A stretch of DNA of 64,000 nucleotides from Cynocephalus volans (taxonomy: Eukaryota > Chordata > Mammalia > Dermoptera > Cynocephalidae): NCBI RefSeq assembly GCF_027409185.1, contig NC_084461.1, positions 189,113,501-189,177,500 of the forward strand, in the 5' to 3' direction. Below, in pieces: positions 23,165 to 33,699 of the stretch; the first letter of the stretch is position 1; every line of letters begins with the position of its first letter. The notes beneath the pieces were generated by a model, which was given only the letters and a program-made list of their open reading frames with translations, ran no database searches and was not told the origin of the DNA. A program made the translations under genes and the position numbers.

Positions 23165-23765
23165 ATTGTGGGGTGTCTCAGTTGGCAATCTGGGTGTAAG
23201 CCATTGAAGCTAACTCAGGGTCACTTAAACAGCAAAGAACATTAGGTACCTGATAACATTGACAGGGACACTGAAGAGTTGGTTTTAGAAGTCTAGAAGT
23301 GAAGGGAAGGCAGGCCACAGGGAGCATGGCCGGGGCGTGTCCCAAGAGCAGCCAGCTCGGATGTCTTCCCTGGACCCTTTCTAAGGACTCAGGATTTAAG
23401 GTGGGGATTTTCAGCTGGCCCCAGGGTAGCACTTTCCATGCCAGCACCTTCACTGCCAGGGAGAAGGGGGAGCGTCTGGCTCTCTTCAGCTTCCACAGTG
23501 GGAGACCCAGCCCTGACCACACCACAACTTAAGTAGTGAGGGAGTCCCCGAAATAGGAAGGGAGTTTGGATCCTGGGAAAGCAAGGAGCATTGAATGTTC
23601 TTTTACGTGTTTCTTTGCACATTTACCGTTTCTACAGGATAAATTCTTTGAAGTAAAAACAGTGGTCCAAGAATGAGACCTTTTAGAGGTTAAATAAATA
23701 TTATCAAATTGTCATCCAAAAGGTGTTTAACAGGGTAGACTCCCATCATTAATGTGTGAAATGCC

Positions 23766-23936
23766 AGGGCCGGCCCGTGGCTCACTCGGGAGAGTGCGGT
23801 GCAGATAACACCAAGGCCACAGGTTCAGATCCCTTATAGGGATGGCCGGTTAGCTCACTTGGAAGAGCGTGGTGCTGACAACACCAAGTCAGGGGTTAAG
23901 ATCCCCTTACTGGTCATCTTAAAAAAAGAAAAGAAA
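23766..23936 (+). repeat. tRNA-Ile-derived SINE dimer (CYN-like)
   Basis: Left monomer from GGGCCGGCCCGTGGCTCACT, right monomer from GGCCGGTTAGCTCACTTGG to CCCCTTACTGGTCATC. The flanks AATGTGTGAAATGCC and AATGTGAGAAATGCC differ by one base. Confidence 0.92.
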
Positions 23937-24227
23937 AATGTGAGAAATGCCCCTTCACTCTCATGTTGGCTGGCACACTTAATTCCTGCCCACCTAATAG
24001 AAGCCAGGCATCAGCTGCACAGAAGCACTGGAGAAGCAAATACTCATGCAGCAAACACCTCCCGACTCGAATGTAAATGCCTAAGAAAAGTCCATCTTGG
24101 TGAACATTCTACTTCAGTTATGCCTGAGTGGAATCATGATAACTAAGATTTTTGGGTAGAGTGATGACATCATAGTTCACAACTTTTATCCAAAGTGTGA
24201 TTATTACCCATAAATGAGAAGTGTTTG

Positions 24228-24545
24228 GCTATTTACCATGCATTTCACAAATCCTGGGAAGTAAGCATTATTATTCTCAATTTAAAGGTAAGGAAACAGA
24301 TTTGTGCAGGGTACACAGTAAGAAATAACAGCACCTGGGCCGGCCCGGTGGCTCACTCAGGAGAGTGCGGCGGCACTGGTAGTGCCAAGGCCGCGGGTTC
24401 ACATCCTACATGGGGATGGCTGGTGCGCTCACTGGCTGAGCATGGTGCAGACCACACCGTGCCGAGATTTGTGATCCCCTTACCAGTCAAAAAAAAGAAA
24501 TAACAGCACCTGGATTCAAATCCAGATCTCCAGGCTCGGATTCTG
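24228..24545 (-). repeat. MIR split by a SINE
   Basis: CTATTTACCATGCATTTCAC, AAGGTAAGGAAACAGATTTG and GATTCAAATCCAGATCTCCA form one MIR, interrupted at 24339-24495. Confidence 0.75.
24339..24495 (+). repeat. tRNA-Ile-derived SINE dimer inserted into a MIR
   Basis: The exact 18-bp duplication AGAAATAACAGCACCTGG lies at 24321-24338 and 24496-24513, and body motifs GGCCGGCCCGGTGGCTCACT and CGCGGGTTCACATCC are present. Confidence 0.93.
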
Positions 24546-24831
24546 TGGTTTTGTTTTTCCCCCCTCCTACAAGCAGATGGTTGTATTCATTTCCTCATTC
24601 TTCCTCTTCTCAGAACTCCTTCACTTCCTACTTCTTCCTTCCCATCCTTCTTTATTCATTCCAGTTAATCTTCCCTTCTTATCCTTGGCCACTGCACTCT
24701 GAGCTAATTAGCTCAATGCAAATAGTGAGACAAGTATGTTTACTGAGCTTGGAAGCACATGACATTGAGACCAGGCCAGCTGGTGTCCTCCCAGTGAGAA
24801 GCAGCAATGATAATGATTTTATCCATAATCA

Positions 24832-25560
24832 CTGATATTCATTGCAACTTGGCAGCTTCTGTCACAGGTTCTTAATATTCTATGTGCTATCTCATTTAAT
24901 CTTCACAACAACCCAGTGAGGTGGGGGTGGTAGACATTAGTTGGGTTTGGACTGTCTAGTGTCCAGTCCCCCTTCTGTTCTCTTGGTAGCTGCACCCCAG
25001 TTACTTAAGGGCATTCCCTCCCTGTACCTTTGGATATAGTTTGGCAGAATTGTCAGTCAAGGTACTGGCCCAGCCCTCCCTGGCCAAGAAGTGGGCATGT
25101 GAGCCAAACTAGGCCAGCTATACTTTCCCTTCCTGGAATTGGAAGAATGAGCAATGGTTTCAAGATGGGAAACAGTCGGTGCTCACTCATTTCCACATCA
25201 GTAGGGCCCCAACAGAACTGCCGAGTATCCTGTCCTATTGCGATCGTTTAGGCTGCCCGGTTCTTGTCCATTTCTGAGTCTCATTCTCTAATCTCCCTGT
25301 CCAGTTTGGAAGCTCCTGAAAACCTTCCCATTCAATTCCTTTTTTCCTATAGTTAATCACATCTGTTTCTGTGGCTGCAACTCAGTATCCCTGACTGATA
25401 GAGTGGGTGGTCACATCCCCATTTCACAGATGAGGAAGCTGAAACAGAGATCGAGTATCTTGCCCAGTCTCCCAGCCAAGCACTGTGGGTCTGGGTCTGA
25501 CCCAGACAATCTGACTGAAAGCCTGAGCTCCTAACCCCCAGGGTAGACTTCCTAGCTACC
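24832..25560 (-). repeat. MIR split by an insertion of about 460 bp
   Basis: 24832-24936 (CACAACAACCCAGTGAGGTG) and 25404-25560 (CCATTTCACAGATGAGGAAG) are two halves of one antisense MIR. Confidence 0.7.
24940..25403 (+). mobile_element. LTR-like or MER-like element inserted in a MIR
   Basis: Begins near TTAGTTGGGTTTGGACTGTC and ends GGCTGCAACTCAGTATCCCT then GACTGATA. Flanking GTGGGGGTGG and GAGTGGGTGG may be a decayed duplication. The family is not identified. Confidence 0.4.
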
Positions 25561-26071
25561 CAGCCTGGACCTACATTTAGGAATCTGGATTCCTAGTCCC
25601 AAGAACAAAGTTTTACCTCATAAATGAAGCTTGTTCAGGGGATCTCCTTATTTACTGTATAAAAGCAGATGAGACCACCACCAAAGGTATTGGGCCTGGT
25701 TCCTATCATGTGTCTAAAGGATCCTTCAGTCTGCTGTGTTCACTGAGCATGATTATAACAATAGTAATGACAATAATGGTGTAATACAGATACGTGGGGG
25801 TGTCTGGGATATGGAGACCTCAGGGGACAGACTGATTGCCACCTTCACTGTTAGGACTTTGTTGTTCTCTGGGGCCTTCTCATGTTGTTCCATATACAGA
25901 TCTGCAGGTTTATATCCAGCCCAATGGCACGGACTCGTGGCATTGTTTTTGGCATATTGTGCATCTTTGGCTGTCTGTCTTCTTCCCTCCAATCCCTTTC
26001 ATTGTTTTCCACGGGTCAAAATAAAGTTAAATCATTCATTGTGGTTTCTGGACTTATTTTTCCTATGATAG

Positions 26072-26212
26072 GAGAAAGCCAAGGCTGAAGGACTTTGGAA
26101 CCTTTTTCTACCCTTGGAGTCTGATCCTGAGAGAAAATACGGAGCAGGACTGACCAACATGGAGTATGCACATCTGTGTGAACTCATGGGCACGTCTCTT
26201 CACGCTCCCGAG
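26072..26212 (+). CDS. ACAD10: ACAD10 coding exon (ACAD N-terminal domain, visible exon 10)
   Basis: 47 codons, in phase on both sides. Encodes [14 protein letters not shown] and [17 protein letters not shown], the early helices of an acyl-CoA dehydrogenase. Acceptor TCCTATGATAG, donor GTACCT. Confidence 0.95.
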
Positions 26213-26300
26213 GTACCTTCTTTAAAGTTTTCCTCAGCGAGCGAGAATGTCCTACTCCTCCATAAGAACATCTCCCCCACACTCTGCCAGTCACTCTTCT

Positions 26301-26465
26301 TCTTTTTTTTTTTTTTTTGACCAGCAAGGGGATTGCAACCCTCGGCACGGTGTGGTCCGCACCACGCTCAGCCAGGGAGCGCACCGGCCATCCCTATATA
26401 GGATCCGAACTTGCGGCCTCAGCGCTCCTAGCGCCGCACTCTCCCGAGTGAGCCATGGGTCCGGC
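26301..26465 (-). repeat. tRNA-Ile-derived SINE (CYN-like dimer)
   Basis: The exact duplication CCAGTCACTCTTCT lies at 26287-26300 and 26466-26479. The body runs from the T-tail to GGGTCCGGC, 89 nt after the donor of the exon ending at 26212. Confidence 0.92.
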
Positions 26466-26841
26466 CCAGTCACTCTTCTGCACAAATAGAAAGACTGGAT
26501 TCAGAAAGAGGACAACTGCAGGCAGGTGGCTGGAGCTGGAGCCAGAAAGCAGCTCAGGGGTGGGAGTCACTCCAGAAGATGGGAGCCATATGAGGCCCCA
26601 GCCCCTGGCTCCACTCTCCTCTCAAACAAAGAGGGGAACCATGACTAGACCTAGAGAGTCTAAGATTCTGTATTCAAAATGTGTGTCTGGGCATTTCTTA
26701 GGGGAAAGGAATAACTTTCGTGAGCTTGTCAGAGGGTCTGTGACTCTTGGAAGGGGTCCTGCTCCATTGCTTCCAAGGTATTTGAAGTTTTAAATATGGA
26801 CACAGGAGTGAGTCACTGTTGTGCTTTTTCTCCTTTTTCAG

Positions 26842-26979
26842 ATATTTAACTGCTCTGCTCCTGACACAGGCAACATGGAGCTTCTGGTGCGGTATGGCAC
26901 TGAGGAGCAGAAGGCCCGCTGGCTGCTCCCTTTGCTGGAGGGCAAGGCCCGCTCCTGTTTTGCTATGACCGAGCCCCAG
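26842..26979 (+). CDS. ACAD10: ACAD10 coding exon (ACAD, TEP motif, visible exon 11)
   Basis: 46 codons. Encodes [17 protein letters not shown] and ends CFAMTEPQ, the flavin- and substrate-contacting stretch that starts the middle beta domain. Confidence 0.96.
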
Positions 26980-27078
26980 GTACCTCACTTGGGCACCCAC
27001 TTGCTGCGCTCCATCTGGTCTCTGCCCCACAGGGAACTCAGACTGTTGGCAGCTCTAACTGAATGTGCTCTCACTCAG

Positions 27079-27169
27079 GTTGCCTCATCCGATGCCACCA
27101 ACATTGAGTCTTCCATTAGAGAGGAGGATGGCTTCTATGTCATAAATGGTCACAAGTGGTGGATCACAG
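27079..27169 (+). CDS. ACAD10: ACAD10 coding exon (ACAD beta domain, visible exon 12)
   Basis: 91 bp encoding [12 protein letters not shown] and [13 protein letters not shown]. The WIT triad lies next to the FAD isoalloxazine ring in the family. Separated from the previous exon by only 99 bp of intron. Confidence 0.96.
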
Positions 27170-27599
27170 GTATTTGGTTTGAAATTCACTTTGCAAGCAC
27201 ACAGCAGTGAGTCTGTGTTGATAAGCATGTCTCTCGATGCTGGGAGGGGCTGGCTTCTTTTCCAATTGACACAGAGGAGTTCTGTCTCTCTGTGCTGCAG
27301 CAGAGGCGGCAAACCCTAGTAGAGCAAGAGAGTGCTGCATGGAGCACGCTGTTCTCCAGGGCTTTTTCACGGGGGTGGAGACGTGGCCAGATGACCACAC
27401 GTGACAGGCTCCCCCATGCACACGTGACTCTGGGAATCTCTTTACTCCCCCTTCTCCATTCCACCTCAGGCCGCTCCCTTTAGAAAGGCGGAAGTCACTT
27501 CGTGGGTGGCTTCCCCTTGCTCCTAGGTCAGGTGTGTTGCATCCTAGGGGCTAATGATAATCTTGCTGTTTACGGGACGGGACGGGACGTCACCTCTGC

Positions 27600-27795
27600 A
27601 GGGCCCTCTGTAAGTACTCACGGAGTCCCTGCACTTCTCCAGAAGCTAGGTATTATCATATCCATTTTGCAGAGGTGGAAACTAGCACTCAGAGAAGCGA
27701 TCAAAGTCACTTGCCTAAGGTACTAGCCCCCAGCTGGCAAGTAGGGAACCCAGAGTTAAAGATTTGCTTAATGCTGAGGTCCACGCCCAAAGCCA
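27600..27795 (-). repeat. MIR
   Basis: TATTATCATATCCATTTTGC, AGAGGTGGAAACTAGCACTC, AGTCACTTGCCTAAGGT. Confidence 0.8.
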
Positions 27796-28127
27796 TTTTG
27801 TTTACATCACCTGTGGGAACAGAGCAAAACAAGCTGGCAGTGATAAAGTGGCAGTTTTCAGCCTCTTGTCTCTAAATATATTTTCAACTCTATACAATGC
27901 TTTTTAAAAAAAATTCCTCTTAAGATGTATTCATTCCTCACTGGGACCAAAACCAGTTTGCTCTTATTTCTGGTCAAGAGCCTGCAGATATTCATCTCAT
28001 TATGTGAAGTCTTAAAAGCTCTCCCTGCTACTGGCTTTCCCTCTCCTGGGCCAGGACCATGTGTGTAAGGACATGTGATGGCCCTGGTGTCAGATCACGG
28101 GGGTCTGTCTCTCTCCTTTCCTGGCAG

Positions 28128-28286
28128 GCATCCTGGATCCTCGCTGCCAACTCTGTGTGTTTATGGGAAAAACAGATCCACATGCCCCGAGGCACCGGCA
28201 GCAGTCTGTGCTCCTGGTTCCCATGGATACCCCGGGGATAAAAATCATACGGCCTCTGACGGTATATGGACTGGAGGACGCTCCAG
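28128..28286 (+). CDS. ACAD10: ACAD10 coding exon (ACAD beta domain, visible exon 13)
   Basis: Encodes [36 protein letters not shown] and YGLEDAPG. Acceptor TTTCCTGGCAG at 28117-28127, donor GTCAGG at 28287. Confidence 0.96.
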
Positions 28287-28446
28287 GTCAGGCCTCCCGG
28301 GAAATGGCTTTGGGCAGCCCTTGCTCTAGTTCAGGTCACACCACATCCCACACCTGAGGGTACGATGACATTTGGAGGGCCACATGCTCCTGCATTTCAT
28401 TTCCATATGTGAATATCAACCACACAGGCAGATTTCAGACAGGCAT

Positions 28447-28472
28447 TTACGCATTTTTTTTTTTTTTTTTTT
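28447..28472 (+). repeat. Poly(T) run
   Basis: About 23 consecutive T with no SINE body attached on either side. Confidence 0.85.
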
Positions 28473-28964
28473 TTACTCTTCTAAACTCAGAAGATAAGCA
28501 GGAGTCTGTGACACAAGGAAGCTGCACAGGGCAGAGGCAGGAGGCAGGAAGTGTACCCCAGACCTTCTCTTCTAGGTCCCTATGTGGACAGCTGACCTCC
28601 AGCCCACAGCCCCACTTTGGTCTTCTCATGGGGTTCCTGGATAACAATGTTCACATTTTTACTTTTGGTATTCCATGAGATCACTACATTGTTAAATCAG
28701 TCACAAACTACTAGGGAGTTTCAGCTTAAGGTAATGTCATTATGTTATATAAAAGGAATGGCACGATATTCATGCCATTATAAATCAGGATTCATTTTCC
28801 ATCTTTAATAGACTCCTTCCTGCCCTTTAACCATGTCCCAGTTAGAAAGCTAACCAAGGGGCAGGAATATTACCAGCCGATAACTGAAACGGAGGCAAGG
28901 ACTAAACACATCCAAGGAAAATGGGTTTGACAGGTGGCTCAAGGTAATCATTTGGGTCTTTCAG

Positions 28965-29137
28965 GTGGCCACGGAGAAGTCCGATTTGAGCATGTGCGTG
29001 TGCCCAAGGAGAACATGGTCCTGGGCCCTGGCCGAGGCTTTGAGATCGCACAGGGCAGGTTGGGTCCTGGCAGAATCCATCACTGCATGAGGCTAATTGG
29101 GTCCTCAGAGAGGGCCCTGGCGCTCCTGAAGGCCCGT
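28965..29137 (+). CDS. ACAD10: ACAD10 coding exon (ACAD, visible exon 14)
   Basis: Encodes [20 protein letters not shown] and [16 protein letters not shown], the end of the beta domain and first helix of the C-terminal domain. Ends in phase 0, donor GTGAGT. Confidence 0.96.
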
Positions 29138-30235
29138 GTGAGTGCTTCCCCGTGCCCCCAGCACTGGCCCCAAACCACTGGCTGCTTTGCCGTCAGACTA
29201 CAAATCCTACCTGCTGTCTGCGAGCAGACCTAGCAGGGGAAGCAAGGCAATGCACCTGCCCAGAAGTTGTGTCCCTGACTGGGCTTTGCATCTGCTACTT
29301 TGCTGCAGTCTGAAATTCAGAACAGAATGGGCCCTGCTCTGTTGAGGTGACCAAAAGCAAAAGGCTAGGCAGCAGAGGGCGATGTTCCAAGGTCCAAAGG
29401 GTCATGGGTTGCCAAGAGCGATTTGTGTTCCTACCACATGGTTCAAAATCAGACACCGGGGAGAACTCATGTTGCTTGTTTTTGTCTCTTGAGTTCCAGC
29501 ATCCTATACCATGCAACTCCCCCAGCATGTCCAGAAAACTTTTTTCTGCTGTGACTTCCTCAAAGGTTGGAAACCTACGTAAAAGAGAGCTCCTGTCAGG
29601 AACAGGAATCCAAATCAGTTGTATTGCTTTCACAAAGAGGGCAAATCCTTGAAACCAAAACAAGTGTTCACAAGAGACACCATAAAGAACAGAGGCAGTC
29701 AATGAGTTTTGATTACTGAGCAGACCCTCTGTGATTTACAACCTTTTGAGTTGAGACTGATCAGTTTTTTCTTTGAAAATAAAATGCTCCTCTTTATTTC
29801 TTTGAAAATAACATGGAGTTGGGTATGGTACTTCAACGCCATACAGCATTAAAACTCAGACCAACCTTCTGGTAGAGCAGTTTGACTGTGTGTCAAAGTA
29901 TCCAGAAAGTGCACAGCAGTAACATTGCAACTGCACTCAGGACTTGGTTGCAAGGGAGTAATTAGGAATCTGTAAAAGATCTGCTACTAGGAGGCTCCCC
30001 ACACTACTGATTCTAATAGCAAAGTGTTGGGAACACCCAACAAGGCTAACAGTGGGTCAGATAAACCATGGTGCATGGACATGCAGTAGAATCCAAAATG
30101 ACGCCGTGGAAATCTATTTCTTAACGTAGAGAGATGTTCACTATATACGCTTAAATTTAAAAAAGCAGGCTACAAAGCAATATGTAGAATATAACTATTT
30201 TGTTAAAAAAAAAAAGTATATACATACATATATGA

Positions 30236-30303
30236 GGTTCTTCAAAAAGTTCATGGATTCATTTTATCTTTTAATTATATTTTTCCATGAACTTTTTGAA
30301 GTA
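30236..30303. mobile_element. Palindromic MITE, mariner-like (about 70 bp)
   Basis: Left end CTTCAAAAAGTTCATGGA is the exact complement of right end TCCATGAACTTTTTGAAG. The centre is AT-rich. Flanks are TA/TG repeats. Confidence 0.75.
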
Positions 30304-30362
30304 GATATGTATATATATGTGTGTATATGTATGTGTGTATATATATACATATATACATATAC
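30304..30362 (+). repeat. TA/TG-rich simple repeat
   Basis: Mixed (TA)n(TG)n such as ATATGTGTGTATATGTATGT adjoining the MITE. Confidence 0.85.
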
Positions 30363-31065
30363 AAAAAGTCTAGAAGGATATCTATCAAATATAAACTATA
30401 GGCAACTAGGTGGTAGGATACTAGGTATTCTTTTTTTTTTTTTTTTTTGGCCTGAAAATTGATAATTTTTGTGCCATGAGATATATTATTTGTGTAAAAA
30501 TTGTTTTTAGGAAAAATAAGTAAATAAAACAGGGAGAAAAAAGAATACCTACAACCTTTTCTGATGGCTGGTGGCTTTAAGAAAGACTAAAATGCGTTGC
30601 AGATCAGATTGCCCACAAGGGGACCCTGGCAACTCGGTGGAGCTACGGGGCGTGATGCTGGGCCACAGTCAGCAGAGGGCGCCCTCGCCCTGCCACAGCC
30701 ACTCCCTAATTCCCAGGAGTAGCATTGCACAGATGCAGGCTCAGATCCAAGAGAACTGCTACTGCTGCCCAGCAGTGGCTGAAATGCCCAAGTAAAGGGT
30801 TCTCGGAAGTGGTTTGTGCAGCCACCATGTTGACTGTGGCTCGGTGTGGCTCACATGAATGTTGTTAGCATCCAGATCTCCCTGGAAACTGTCAGTGGCC
30901 AGAAAACTGGCAACCTGGCAGACAAGCTGCACACTCCCGTCTTCACTGTCTTCTCCTGCCCTTTCATCTCTGCCTCCACACACCTCTGGAGGCCACCAGC
31001 CCCACGCCTCTCATGGCCACCCTTAGCCCAGCACATCCTTAGCCCTTTGTCTCCTGTATGGACAG

Positions 31066-31209
31066 GTGAGGTCCCGCGTGGCCTTCGGGAAACCCCTGGT
31101 GGAGCAGGGCACGGTCCTGGCCGACATTGCCCAGTCACGTGTGGAGATTGAGCAGGCTCGGCTGCTGGTGCTGAGAGCTGCCCACCTCATGGACATGGCA
31201 GGAAATAAG
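31066..31209 (+). CDS. ACAD10: ACAD10 coding exon (ACAD C-terminal domain, visible exon 15)
   Basis: 48 codons, [20 protein letters not shown] through [11 protein letters not shown]. The RxxFGKPL motif marks the start of the C-terminal helical bundle that contacts FAD across the dimer. Donor GTAGGA. Confidence 0.96.
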
Positions 31210-31587
31210 GTAGGAGGCCAAGGGGCACCTCGGAGGGGCCACTCAGGTGATAGAGGTCCAAGATTGTGGTAAGCACTTTGAGTCTTCTCTCATTCAGCAA
31301 GCTAGAGAGAAAGAGCTGGGCCTCTTGACATTAAAAACTTTATTTCAACTCTATTTGGAACAATTTGGGCAGCTTTTCAAAAATAGAAAATGCACAATAA
31401 AAGAAGACTGAGCGTTCTGTTTTACTGACCTGGCGAACTTCTTAGTCCAAGACAGTGGGTCTGATGGGGCCACATGGCCCCCTGGTCAGCCTGGACTCGC
31501 AGGGCACTCTGGTGCAAGGGTCAGGCTAACAAAGAGTAAGCAAGTGATAAAGGACCTGCCACTGGCCTTAATTCAGATATAGAGTTA

Positions 31588-31684
31588 AGGTCTGGCCAAT
31601 TAGCTCAGCTGGTTAGTGTGCAGCCTTGTAACACTAAGGTCATGGGTTCAGATTCCTGTACTGCCAAAAATAAAGAAGAAAGGA
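31588..31684 (+). repeat. tRNA-Ile SINE monomer
   Basis: GGTCTGGCCAATTAGCTCAG, CATGGGTTCAGATTCCTGTA. The duplication TCAGATATAGAGTTA is at 31573-31587 and, with one change, 31685-31699. Confidence 0.9.
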
Positions 31685-32371
31685 TCAGATATAGAATTAG
31701 TCAAAATAGAAGCTTATTTCCAAGTGTGACATTATTCATTAATTAAGGCTCGTATTAAGTGCTGGTAATGGCCAGGCACGATGCCCATGTTGACCCTTGC
31801 TGTGTCTGGCTTTCTGCAGCTTTCTGTGTGTGTCCACCATCTAGCCAGGAGCCTCAGCACTGCGGGGATGACCCAGTCTCACAACTCTTTGACAGTTGGT
31901 GCTGGATATGGTGGAGGTGCTCGGGTGCCCCACTTGAACGCCCTGACCCAGGGCAGATCCTGGTAGCTCGGTTTCCTGGAGCCCTGGCTGGTCCAGTCAC
32001 TTGGAGACAGTTGGCGGTGATCCTGAAAATGCACAGTCCCCCCCACCGCCATCTCCTCTGAGTGCTGGCGATATCCCCTGTCATCTGGGCAGACATCCAT
32101 GTTTCTGAGTCTGTCCTTTACCAGGCCTTTGCTTCACATTTTCTGACATCTTGAGTCACCCTTGTAGATACCAACACTATGCCCTCCGCCCCCTAGGTGC
32201 TGGGCACACAGCGTGCTCCAGGCAGGGGCTGCCTCCCCGAGCTGACATCCAGCATCACCTCAAGGTCATTGTTTTGAGCCTTTGCTTTTTACTCCTCCCC
32301 ATGAACTGATGGTTCTTCCAGGCATTCTGCCCTCGGGTCTTCATAACCACGTTTTCTCCTCTTCCTTGCAG

Positions 32372-32449
32372 GCTGCAGCTTTAGATATTGCCATGATTAA
32401 AATGGTAGCCCCTACCATGGCCTGCCGAGTGGTTGATCGTGCTATTCAG
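32372..32449 (+). CDS. ACAD10: ACAD10 coding exon (ACAD C-terminal domain, visible exon 16)
   Basis: 26 codons, AAALDIAMIKMVAPTMACRV to DRAIQ, a conserved C-terminal helix. Acceptor CTTCCTTGCAG, donor GTGAGT. Confidence 0.96.
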
Positions 32450-32589
32450 GTGAGTACAGAGCAGGCTACTAGCAGACACCAGATGCGAAATGCCTCAACT
32501 TCAGCTGCCCAGCCTCCGGTCAGCCCTGCCAGCCACCCCTTGTTGCCCATGCCCTGTGCAGCCATTTTCCTTTCCTTTTTAGAACAGCC

Positions 32590-32750
32590 CAAGGAGGGGC
32601 CCATCCTATCCCCATTTTGAATTTGAGGAGACAGAGGCACAGAAAACTGAAGTGACTTGTCAGTCACTCAGCTTGCAAGTAGCTGACCTCAAATTTACAT
32701 GAAACTGGGTCTTCATAACACCAGAGCCCAGCCTCCTAACCATGCAGGGA
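32590..32750 (-). repeat. MIR
   Basis: TCCCCATTTTGAATTTGAGG, AGACAGAGGCACAGAAAACT and CAAGTAGCTGACCTCAAA. Confidence 0.65.
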
Positions 32751-32983
32751 CATCTCCTTCTCAAATCCTAACAGCTGACCCTAACGTAGTGCTTTCCCAG
32801 TGGCAGAAGCCACCTTGCAGAGTGGGCTTGGTGAATCTGGCATCCTGGAACGTTAGTTCTCATACCGCATAGGTGTCAGTAGGGGATATCCCCAGAAAGA
32901 TAGCTGTTATGAGCAGGCTCATATTTTGGGGCTCTCAGAGACTTACCCAGGGCCTCCTCTCCTTCCCGTCCTGTGTCTGCCAG

Positions 32984-33124
32984 GCCTTCGGAGCAGCAGG
33001 CCTGAGCAGCGATTACCCCCTGGCTCAGTTCTTTGCCTCGGCCCGAGCACTGCGCTTTGCTGATGGCCCCGATGAGGTGCACCGGGCAACAGTGGCCAAG
33101 ATGGAGCTGAAGCATCGCGCTTAG
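32984..33124 (+). CDS. ACAD10: ACAD10 last coding exon and stop (visible exon 17)
   Basis: 46 codons then TAG at 33122-33124. Encodes [17 protein letters not shown] and [30 protein letters not shown] stands where most acyl-CoA dehydrogenases have the YEGTxEIQR segment with the catalytic Glu; Asp is the form I recall for ACAD10 and ACAD11. Confidence 0.96.
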   Translation, partial: AFGAAGLSSDYPLAQFFASARALRFADGPDEVHRATVAKMELKHRA

Positions 33125-33690
33125 ACCTGCAAGACTGTAAGAGCTGGATGTCCCTGTTGGGCCAACCACACCCAGAACTGTAAATGATGCACTTTGGAAG
33201 GTCTGGGATGTGTGTTCTTGCACCCTGCACAGCAGCCCTATCCTAGGACAATCATGGCGAATTTAACCTTTTTGGGTACCCACAGAAGACATTTTCCCAA
33301 GAAGCCTTGAGTTTCTGTTTCAGGCAAAGAAAGGAGCGGAGCGGGTTTCGGTACAGAACCCTGAAGCTGGTCTTCAGTCTCTCGGTGCCACTGGGCCCCT
33401 CTTGTCCCCCTCTCCCTAGCTGTGGGAATCTGGACACATTTAAGGAGCCCTGCTGAGGCAGTGTGCTGTGCTTGCAGCAGAGACGGGGCCTGCTGCTCCC
33501 TGCAGCCTGGAGAACAGGGCCAGAGAGCTCCTGGGACAATGGAAAGAAACCAAAACGCTGAAGCCACTGCATCTGATTTTCTTATTTTGAATGTCAACAC
33601 AGAACACTAATTTAAATGTTGTTTTGGAAAAGGGCTTTGGGAATACAAAAGAATAAAAAAATACTTCTCAGAGATTTTGTGGACTTTCTT
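33125..33690 (+). other. ACAD10: ACAD10 3' untranslated region (inferred)
   Basis: Non-coding sequence after the TAG, running to just past the AATAAA at 33652. It contains no SINE. The cleavage position is inferred from signal spacing; transcript data are not available here. Confidence 0.65.
33652..33657 (+). terminator. ACAD10: Poly(A) signal AATAAA, probable ACAD10 3' end
   Basis: A canonical hexamer 528 nt after the stop codon, followed by a TTGTGG and TTTCTTTCTGTG stretch that resembles the downstream GU/U-rich element. It is the first good match after the stop. Confidence 0.65.
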
Positions 33691-33699
33691 TCTGTGATA

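Larger units (their letters stand above)
29840..30545 (+). repeat. L1 3' end (old), interrupted
   Basis: GTAGAGCAGTTTGACTGTGT, GGGTCAGATAAACCATGGTG, GATGTTCACTATATACGC, then after a MITE and TA/TG repeats AGAAGGATATCTATCAAATA and an A-rich end. Confidence 0.7.
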
